The notes beneath the pieces are model-generated. The model ran no database searches. It had not been told where the DNA came from and was given only the letters and a program-made list of their open reading frames with translations. Position numbers and translations under genes: made by a program. From the NCBI GenBank assembly GCA_934636045.1, contig CAKTZP010000080.1, forward strand, positions 1 through 9,429: DNA of 9,429 nucleotides, read 5' to 3'. Each line of letters starts with the position of its first letter. The first letter of the stretch is position 1. This DNA comes from an uncultured Oscillospiraceae bacterium. Lineage in GTDB: Bacteria; Bacillota; Clostridia; Oscillospirales; Oscillospiraceae. Below, one piece after another: positions 1 to 3,890 of the stretch.

Positions 1-257
1 CCCCCACCCAACGACACTTTTCCTATTTACATAATTGAAGTATACCAAATACAAATCAAAATTGCAATGCTTTATGAAGAATAATTTCATTAAATACACA
101 AATCCAAACAAATAATATCGATAAAAACGTCCAAACTGCACACGAAAAAAACACTGAAGCCGCTCATTTAAAAATCTTCTGCTTCGACAAAATCTCATCG
201 CATGAAGCAGACAGCAACCAGAAAGCTGTCGCTAACCGCACAATATCGTAAAACAGA
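1..257. other. AT-rich non-coding stretch at the left edge
   Basis: No credible coding region is visible on either strand. The first 180 bases are about 31% GC, far below the GC-rich genes to the right, and composition rises from about position 180. The stretch holds a leftward promoter (39-67) and two overlapping inverted repeats: 178-185 with 204-211 (TCTGCTTC/GAAGCAGA), and 210-215 with 225-230 (GACAGC/GCTGTC). It is most simply the upstream region of a gene that starts beyond the left edge, running back to the end of the tadA transcript. I looked for a signal recognition particle RNA, which often lies next to tadA in Firmicutes, and saw none. Confidence 0.6.
39..67 (-). promoter_or_regulatory. 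Leftward sigma-A-type promoter
   Basis: Read on the minus strand there is a -35 box TTGCAA (62-67), a spacer of exactly 17 bases and a -10 box TATACT (39-44). The -10 box is preceded by TGG, which fits an extended -10 (TGn). Transcription would start near position 32 and leave the window to the left, so the gene served is not visible. The match is good, but AT-rich DNA yields such matches by chance more often than the rest of this window. Confidence 0.55.
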
Positions 258-291
258 AGCAGCCGGAAGGTGACTTCACCTTCCGGCTGCT
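258..291 (-). terminator. Intrinsic terminator after the XRE-tadA gene
   Basis: A perfect 16-base inverted repeat lies just downstream of the stop codon at 295-297. The arms are 258-273 and 276-291, built around CAGCCGGAAGG and its complement. On the minus strand the hairpin is followed by TCTGTTTTACG, a short T-tract. On the plus strand no T-tract follows, so the terminator is assigned to the minus-strand gene. Confidence 0.8.
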
Positions 292-294
292 GCG

Positions 295-1188
295 TTATTC
301 TCCGGGCTTCTTCCAAGTCCGAACGGGGGGATTTTCTCTTAAATTGCGGAAGAACTGCCGAAGCAATTCGCGCGCCTCGGGCTCGCAGACGGCGCAGGTC
401 AGCACGGGGCGGTGGTTATAGGGCAGGGCAAAGAGGTTCGTGAGGCTGCCGCAGGAGCCGGCCTTGGGGTCAGACGCGCCGTAGACGACGCGGGGGATGC
501 GCGCGTTGATGATCGCGCCGGCGCACATCGGACAGGGCTCGAGCGTCACATAAAGCGTGCAGCGCCAGAGCCGCCAGCCGCCGAGCGTCCGGCACGCCTC
601 GTCGATGGCTTCCAGCTCGGCGTGGGAGAGGGCGTTTTTGGCTGCTTCGCGCCGGTTGCGGCCGCGGCCGACAATCCGGTCGCCGTCGACGACGACGCAG
701 CCGACCGGCACCTCGCCCTCGGCCGCGGCCTCGCGCGCCAGCGCCAGCGCCACGCGCATGAAGTGCTCGTCGGAATCGTGCGTCCGCGCCGCGTCGTCCG
801 GCTGCTGCGCCGGGCGGACGGCTTGCTGCTCGGCTGTCATGGAATCACCCCCGTTTTCTTCCATGATAGCCGATTTTTCGCGCGCCGTCAACTGCAAAAG
901 TCCGTCGACGAGCAGCGCGGCGTCCTCCGGTGCGGGTGGATGCCCGGCGCTGTTGACCGTCCGCGCCCGCAGCGCCGCCGCCAAAAGCGCGCGGTCGACG
1001 CCGGTGAGCAGGTAGTCTGTGCTGACGCCGAACAGCGCCGCCATGGCCACCAGAAGCTCCGCCGCCGGGATGCGCCGGCCCTGCTCATACATGCCGACGG
1101 CGCTCGGACTGACCTGCAGCGCCGCTGCCAGCTCACGCTGCGACAGCTTTGCCCGCCGCCGCAGCAGCGCAATGCGTTGACCCAGCAT
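295..1188 (-). CDS. tadA: XRE-family HTH domain fused to tRNA adenosine deaminase TadA
   Basis: A 297-residue protein with two parts. Residues 4-60 form an XRE/Cro-type helix-turn-helix (LSQRELAAALQVSPSAVGMY), followed by a linker to about residue 138. Residues 139-290 are a full TadA domain with the zinc and catalytic motif H189-A-E191 and the P218-C-P-M-C222 motif. TadA converts A34 to inosine in the wobble position of tRNA-Arg(ACG) and is usually essential; stand-alone bacterial TadA is about 150-170 residues, so the DNA-binding part is extra. The ATG at 1188 follows a GGGGG ribosome site about eight bases away. A second ATG at 840 (Met117) is preceded by GGGGGTGATTCC, giving a possible 181-residue free TadA. 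The gene faces the cassette starting at 1467. The TadA assignment is firm; whether the fusion is translated as one chain is inference. Confidence 0.88.
   Translation of the reverse strand: MLGQRIALLRRRAKLSQRELAAALQVSPSAVGMYEQGRRIPAAELLVAMAALFGVSTDYLLTGVDRALLAAALRARTVNSAGHPPAPEDAALLVDGLLQLTAREKSAIMEENGGDSMTAEQQAVRPAQQPDDAARTHDSDEHFMRVALALAREAAAEGEVPVGCVVVDGDRIVGRGRNRREAAKNALSHAELEAIDEACRTLGGWRLWRCTLYVTLEPCPMCAGAIINARIPRVVYGASDPKAGSCGSLTNLFALPYNHRPVLTCAVCEPEARELLRQFFRNLRENPPVRTWKKPGE
838..853 (-). promoter_or_regulatory. Internal ribosome site and start codon for free TadA
   Basis: On the minus strand CGGGGGTGAT (844-853) stands four bases before an in-frame ATG (840-838). GGGGGTGAT differs by one base from a full anti-16S match (GGAGGTGAT). 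The start falls exactly between the XRE part and the TadA part, in the low-complexity linker. This suggests that TadA is, or once was, translated as a separate protein from the same mRNA. Confidence 0.6.
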
Positions 1189-1269
1189 GCTTTCGCCCCC
1201 TTTTTAGCCCAAGGTACCACAAAAGGCGCGGCGATTTTTGCGTTTTTTTGGGCAAGAAGAAAAAAGTTC

Positions 1270-1298
1270 TTGACATCACACGGTGCGTGTAGTACACT
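1270..1298 (+). promoter_or_regulatory. Promoter of the zinc-ribbon/sigma-like cassette
   Basis: The -35 box is a perfect TTGACA (1270-1275), the spacer is 17 bases, and the -10 box is TACACT (1293-1298). The predicted start is near 1305, giving a leader of about 160 bases before the TTG start codon at 1467. A perfect dyad, GTGTA-G-TACAC (1287-1297), overlaps the -10 box and could be an operator. Confidence 0.75.
1287..1297. promoter_or_regulatory. Candidate repressor operator over the -10 box
   Basis: GTGTA (1287-1291), a central G, and TACAC (1293-1297) make a perfect two-fold dyad covering most of the -10 element TACACT. A further ACAC lies just upstream at 1277-1280, able to pair with GTGT. 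XRE-type repressors bind such dyads, and an XRE domain is encoded divergently about 100 bases away. The link between the two is inference. Confidence 0.4.
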
Positions 1299-1304
1299 GG
1301 TGGT

Positions 1305-1466
1305 GTTGAAATGGAAATAATTGGAAAACAAACGAAAATAAAATGTTTCCGGTTTTTTCATTTTGATCCTCCTTTTATGACGGAGGCGCCCAAAAAGTGC
1401 CTCCCCGGTCATGGTCATGGAGTGCCTCGCTTGGATAAGCTGAATTCCGGGAGGAGGTGACTTCGG
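1305..1466 (+). promoter_or_regulatory. Structured 5' leader with possible Shine-Dalgarno sequestration
   Basis: The leader holds several competing pairings. GGAGGCGC (1382-1389) pairs with GTGCCTCC (1397-1404, one G-U) around an A-rich loop. AGTGCCTC occurs again at 1421-1428 as an alternative partner. CCTCCCCGG (1400-1408) can pair with CCGGGAGG (1447-1454) over the ribosome site, and TCCTCC (1367-1372) also complements GGAGGA (1450-1455). A weak hairpin (GGAAAAC 1323-1329 with GTTTCC 1345-1350) is followed by six T residues (1353-1358). It matches no riboswitch class that I recognise. Confidence 0.35.
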
Positions 1467-1625
1467 TTGACCAGAACCGACCCTGTGTGCTGGTGCGAGG
1501 GCTGCGGCGAGGAGCTGCCGCGCGGGACGCTTGCCTACTGCCTTGAAGGGCGATGGTATTGCCGCGCCTGCCTGTCCGACTACGCGCGCGATTTTTTCCG
1601 GGCGACGCTGGAGCCGGTCGAATGA
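1467..1625 (+). CDS. Small zinc-ribbon protein, prophage-type
   Basis: A 52-residue protein starting at TTG (1467), six bases after a perfect nine-base ribosome site AGGAGGTGA (1452-1460), which decides the start. It has Cys at 8, 10, 13, 25, 32 and 35; C10-x2-C13 and C32-x2-C35 form a treble-clef or zinc-ribbon-like pair of knuckles, so it probably binds one zinc ion. A tail with SDYARDFF follows the second knuckle. Small proteins of this shape, CxxC knuckles followed by an acidic/aromatic tail, recur in Firmicute prophages next to sigma-like regulators; that is from memory and was not searched. It is the first gene of the cassette and its TGA overlaps the next ATG (ATGA). Its exact function is unknown. 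Confidence 0.78.
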   Translation: MTRTDPVCWCEGCGEELPRGTLAYCLEGRWYCRACLSDYARDFFRATLEPVE

Positions 1626-1855
1626 GACTGGCGGAGCTGTCGGCGGGCTATCTGCTCTCGGCGGAACTGATGCGGCGTAAGCTTCGCCGCCTGCGCGTCC
1701 GCTTAAAGGCAGCCCAGACGCCCGAGCAGCGCGCCGCCCTGCGCCACGAGATCGCGATCCTCGCGCCGATCCTGACGCAATGCTGCGAGCTGGCGGAGCT
1801 GACGGCACACTACTATGAAAGGAGCTTTTATCGCAGTGAAAAGTACACCCTTTGA
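1622..1855 (+). CDS. Small helical protein of unknown function
   Basis: A 77-residue protein. The ATG at 1622 overlaps the stop of the zinc-ribbon gene in an ATGA junction, which supports translational coupling. The frame is open further upstream (to 1553), but that part only reads through the zinc-ribbon gene in another frame. The sequence is rich in Leu, Ala, Arg and Glu and is predicted helical: a basic stretch at residues 17-29 (RRKLRRLRVRLKA) and a C-terminal ELTAHYYERSFYRSEKYTL segment. This aromatic and charged ending resembles proteins found just upstream of sigma-like genes in clostridial phages, as far as I recall. I see no catalytic motif or membrane segment. It ends inside the start region of the next gene. 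Confidence 0.75.
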   Translation: MRLAELSAGYLLSAELMRRKLRRLRVRLKAAQTPEQRAALRHEIAILAPILTQCCELAELTAHYYERSFYRSEKYTL

Positions 1856-2075
1856 GTTTTCGGACGTGCGCCTGCCGCGGGATGCGCAGCTGCGGCGAAT
1901 GCGCGCGGTCATGGAAAACGAGCTGACGCCCCTGCAGCGGGAGCTGCTGCAGGCGATCTATTTTGACGGCCGGACGCAGGCGGAGATCGCCGCGCGCCGC
2001 GGCGTGAGCCGCTCCACCGTCAGCCGCACGCTCCGCCGCGCAGAAGCGCGGCTGCGGAGATTCCTGCGATACTAA
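1836..2075 (+). CDS. Sigma-70 region 4-like HTH regulator, small phage-type
   Basis: A 79-residue protein from GTG (1836). An in-frame ATG at 1815 would add seven residues but has no ribosome site, whereas AAAGGAG (1818-1824) lies before the GTG, at a rather long 11-base spacing. Residues 29-77 look like sigma-70 region 4: a helix (LTPLQRELLQAIYF) followed by a helix-turn-helix (TQAEIAARRGVSRSTVSRTL, residues 47-66) and a basic end. No region 2 is present, so it cannot be a complete sigma factor. Similar short proteins serve as late-gene activators in phages (the ArpU and RinA-like type). It overlaps the previous gene by 20 bases and is the last convincing gene of the cassette. Its DNA target is unknown. 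Confidence 0.82.
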   Translation: MKSTPFEFSDVRLPRDAQLRRMRAVMENELTPLQRELLQAIYFDGRTQAEIAARRGVSRSTVSRTLRRAEARLRRFLRY

Positions 2076-2185
2076 AGGAGACCGTGCGCGACGCAAGCCG
2101 CGGCTTGGTGTGCCCGCCGCAATTTTGCAGGCTTTTCTGCATAAATTCTGCAATTTTGGTCACGCTAACGAGCGGAGGGGATGGT
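2076..2185 (+). other. AT-richer spacer with paired nine-base repeats
   Basis: Between the sigma-like gene and the doubtful ORF at 2186 lies a locally AT-rich patch (2119-2160). GCAATTTTG occurs at 2119-2127 and again at 2150-2158, 31 bases apart or about three helical turns, and TTGCAG near the first copy mirrors CTGCAA at the second. This could be a binding site or a promoter region, but I see no clean -35/-10 pair. The frame is open from a GTG at 2084, with AAGGAG only three bases before it, so the patch could alternatively be the start of an 86-residue protein. Confidence 0.3.
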
Positions 2186-2344
2186 ATGGGATCGGAAAAA
2201 CGGCCGGAGCAGCCGGAGCGGATGCAGGAGCTGCGCGACCCGAAGCTTCCGGCGATCCACGCCGGGCAATGCGGCAACCGCGCCGAGCAGCATCGCAATC
2301 CGTCGCCCGCGGCGCCGCCGCGCGGGATGGAGTCGGCATTTTGA
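2186..2344 (+). CDS. Doubtful small ORF, 52 residues
   Basis: The ATG at 2186 stands five bases after GGAGGGG (2174-2180), a good ribosome site, and the ORF ends 35 bases before the terminator hairpin. The product (beginning MGSEKRPEQPERMQEL) is hydrophilic and rich in Pro, Arg and Glu, with one Cys and no motif I recognise. The same frame is open back to a GTG at 2084 (86 residues). The overlapping frame from ATG 2181 reads through to spoIIP but has no proper ribosome spacing. Evidence for expression is only the ribosome site and the position before a terminator; it may be a decayed gene end or non-coding. Confidence 0.35.
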   Translation: MGSEKRPEQPERMQELRDPKLPAIHAGQCGNRAEQHRNPSPAAPPRGMESAF

Positions 2345-2379
2345 GCCGCTGTCGGCGGCCGGCAGCACATTGATTTTCG

Positions 2380-2417
2380 CCGCCTCACGTGGAATTGACC
2401 GCGTGGGGCGGTTTTTT
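2380..2417 (+). terminator. Intrinsic terminator closing the small-gene cassette
   Basis: CCGCCTCACG (2380-2389) pairs with CGTGGGGCGG (2402-2411) in a ten-base stem with one G-U pair. A 12-base loop separates the arms and six T residues follow (2412-2417). This is a textbook terminator, and it means spoIIP needs its own promoter downstream. Confidence 0.82.
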
Positions 2418-2429
2418 GCGGAGCAACGG

Positions 2430-2458
2430 TACTATTTTGCGGCAGCCGCGCATAAATA
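2430..2458 (+). promoter_or_regulatory. Weak candidate sigma-E promoter of spoIIP
   Basis: TACTATT (2430-2436) matches six of seven positions of the Bacillus subtilis sigma-E -35 consensus (KMATATT). After 14 bases comes CATAAATA (2451-2458), five of eight positions of the -10 consensus (CATACAMT). Established biology places spoIIP under sigma-E (and sigma-F through gpr) in B. subtilis. The predicted start would fall almost on the ribosome site at 2465-2469, which leaves an unusually short leader and lowers confidence. Confidence 0.28.
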
Positions 2459-2477
2459 TCGTACAGGAGTTGATACG

Positions 2478-3464
2478 ATGAAGACAAAGGAGCGGCTGAC
2501 GCTGCGAGGCGTCTGCTTTGCGCTGCTGCTGACGGCGATGGCGCTGCGGCTGGCCGCAATGCTGCACGGCAGCGGCGGGCAGGGGCTTGCGCTGCTTTTG
2601 GGGCTGGGGCTGACGCCGGAGGATGCGGCCGCGCCAACGCGGCTCACTTCGGAGGAGCCGACGGCTGCAACCTTTCCGCCGCTGGAGTACCGCGCGCCGT
2701 CGCGGCTGCTGCGGTTTTCGGCGGAGGATGCCGCGCTGGTGGACATCAACAACCGTTCCGGCGCGGAGATCGACCCCGCAGAGCTCATCACGCAGCCGAT
2801 CTCGTTCGATCGGTCGGCGGAGGGGCCGCTCGTGCTGATCGTCCATACGCACGCGACCGAGGCCTACTCCTGCGCCGACGGCGACGATTATGCGACGGAC
2901 GAGCCATATCACACGGACGATACGCAATTTAACGTGGTACGCGTCGGGCAGGAGCTGGCCGATCGGCTCAATGCGCTCGGGATTGAAACGATCCATGACG
3001 AAACGCTCTATGACCGCGCGGGGTATTATAACGCGTATGAGAACACGGCGGTGGGGATCGCCGAGGCGCTTGCGCAGAATCCGTCGATCCAGATGGTGAT
3101 CGACGTGCACCGCGATTCGATCGCGGACGAAAACGGGGACGAGCTGGCGATGATGACCACGCTCGACGGCGAGCCGGCGGCGCGGCTGCTGCTGGTCATG
3201 GGCACGGACACCGCCGGGCTGACCCATCCGAACTGGCGGGAGAATCTGTCCTTTGCGCTGCAGCTGCAGGCGCAGTGCGAAAAGGACGCGCCCGGCTGCT
3301 TCCGCCCGATGTCGCTGCGGTCGGAGCGCTATAACGAGCACCTGACGCCGCATTCCATCCTGCTCGAGGTCGGCGCGGCCGGAAATACCCTGCGGCAGGC
3401 GCTGCGCGCAATGGAGTTCTTCGCCCGAGAGCTTGCCGAGCTTTTGCAGGCCGCGGGCGGCTGA
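2478..3464 (+). CDS. spoIIP: Stage II sporulation protein P (engulfment peptidoglycan hydrolase)
   Basis: A 328-residue protein from ATG 2478, eight bases after AGGAG (2465-2469). The open frame runs 99 codons further upstream, but that part crosses a terminator and has no ribosome site. Residues 12-29 (GVCFALLLTAMALRLAA region) form the single N-terminal membrane anchor. The catalytic SpoIIP domain covers about residues 116-325, with IVHTHATEAY (121-130), DVHRDS (209-214) and ILLEVG (294-299), the conserved zinc-amidase-like segments. SpoIIP works with SpoIID and SpoIIM in the mother cell, cutting cross-links and stem peptides of septal peptidoglycan so that the mother-cell membrane can engulf the forespore. 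It is shorter than B. subtilis SpoIIP (about 400 residues), mainly before the catalytic domain. gpr, its usual neighbour in Bacillus, is not next to it here. Confidence 0.93.
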   Translation: MKTKERLTLRGVCFALLLTAMALRLAAMLHGSGGQGLALLLGLGLTPEDAAAPTRLTSEEPTAATFPPLEYRAPSRLLRFSAEDAALVDINNRSGAEIDPAELITQPISFDRSAEGPLVLIVHTHATEAYSCADGDDYATDEPYHTDDTQFNVVRVGQELADRLNALGIETIHDETLYDRAGYYNAYENTAVGIAEALAQNPSIQMVIDVHRDSIADENGDELAMMTTLDGEPAARLLLVMGTDTAGLTHPNWRENLSFALQLQAQCEKDAPGCFRPMSLRSERYNEHLTPHSILLEVGAAGNTLRQALRAMEFFARELAELLQAAGG

Positions 3465-3507
3465 GGGCGTCTCCCGCACTGCTCTTGGCTCCCCTGTATC
3501 AGTGGAG

Positions 3508-3525
3508 CTGTCAGCGAAGCTGACT
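3508..3525. repeat. 18-bp flanking direct repeat, left copy
   Basis: CTGTCAGCGAAGCTGACT, identical to the copy at 3757-3774. It contains a six-base hairpin, GTCAGC-GAA-GCTGAC. Repeats of this look are, from memory, scattered through intergenic regions of Faecalibacterium and relatives. The two copies bracket the larger palindromic element. Confidence 0.8.
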
Positions 3526-3531
3526 CAGACT

Positions 3532-3751
3532 GTCAAAGAAATCCAATTTTGTCATTGCGAGGCCGCTTGCGGCCGTGGCAATCTCGCAGAATTGTCTTGA
3601 TTTTCAAATGATTTTCGGCGAATTCGAAACTGCCTGCATGAGATTGCCACGTCGCTTCGCTCCGACCGGCAAGCGGAGAGCCCGCATCCGTAAGGCTCCT
3701 TCGTCGCCAACGGCTGCGACATCGCAATGACATGCGGGGTAGTTTTTTGAC
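3532..3751. repeat. MITE-like nested palindromic intergenic element, about 220 bp
   Basis: The outer ends are inverted: GTCAAAGAA (3532-3540) against TTTTTTGAC (3743-3751, imperfect). Inside these, GTCATTGCGA (3551-3560) mirrors TCGCAATGAC (3722-3731) perfectly, and CGTGGCAATCTC (3574-3585) mirrors GAGATTGCCACG (3640-3651) perfectly. The left arm has a compact GGCCGC-TT-GCGGCC hairpin (3561-3574). The right arm has 70 bases between the matching boxes against 13 on the left, with its own stems CTCCG/CGGAG (3660-3664, 3674-3678) and GTCGC/GCGAC (3703-3707, 3716-3720). GTCATTGCGAG...GCAATCTC palindromes are known in many bacteria. It encodes no transposase; the exact limits are estimated. Confidence 0.75.
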
Positions 3752-3756
3752 TCGCT

Positions 3757-3774
3757 CTGTCAGCGAAGCTGACT
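3757..3774. repeat. 18-bp flanking direct repeat, right copy
   Basis: Identical to 3508-3525, with the same six-base hairpin and GAA loop. It is followed by GAGGGGG, whereas the left copy is followed by CAGACTG, so the direct identity ends after the core plus AG one base later. Confidence 0.8.
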
Positions 3775-3820
3775 GAGGGGGTGTTTCCCGCTTTCTGTCC
3801 TATGCGGCCGGGACTGCGGA

Positions 3821-3849
3821 TTGACAAGCGTAGGCTTGTGTGGTATAAA
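3821..3849 (+). promoter_or_regulatory. Strong promoter of the LRR-SLH protein gene
   Basis: A perfect -35 box TTGACA (3821-3826), a 17-base spacer and a -10 box TATAAA (3844-3849), with TGTGG before it as an extended -10. The start would be near 3856, about 35 bases before the ATG. The ribosome site GGAGG (3881-3885) stands five bases before ATG 3891. The near-consensus boxes suggest strong housekeeping-sigma expression. Confidence 0.88.
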
Positions 3850-3890
3850 GGAATCGTAAGGTTATAAAACAAGAGAGAGCGGAGGCCCTT

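Larger units (their letters stand above)
3465..3820. other. Intergenic region filled by repeat elements
   Basis: No gene is supported between spoIIP and the promoter at 3821; an antisense frame that crosses this region into the LRR gene is a codon-bias artefact. The region is dominated by the composite palindromic repeat at 3508-3774. No separate terminator for spoIIP is visible, but the element ends in six T residues (3743-3748) after paired sequence and may act as one. Confidence 0.6.

Noticed and set aside
1..257. Signal recognition particle RNA or tRNA next to tadA
   Set aside because: No conserved SRP helix 8 motif and no tRNA cloverleaf or CCA end on either strand.
1553..1621. N-terminal extension of the 77-residue protein
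   Set aside because: The extra residues are the zinc-ribbon gene in another frame and lack a ribosome site; the ATGA junction at 1622 is the natural start.
888..2153. Long minus-strand open frame over the cassette promoter and small genes
   Set aside because: It covers a near-consensus promoter and three overlapping plus-strand genes with good ribosome sites. Its protein is low-complexity Arg/Ala/Pro/Ser and matches no fold; it is open because of high GC.
2181..2477. Extended start for SpoIIP
   Set aside because: The extra 99 codons cross a strong terminator, give low-complexity sequence and place the membrane anchor deep inside. ATG 2478 has a proper ribosome site.
3508..3774. CRISPR array
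   Set aside because: Only two copies of an 18-base repeat, 231 bases between them filled by a palindromic element, and no regular spacers.
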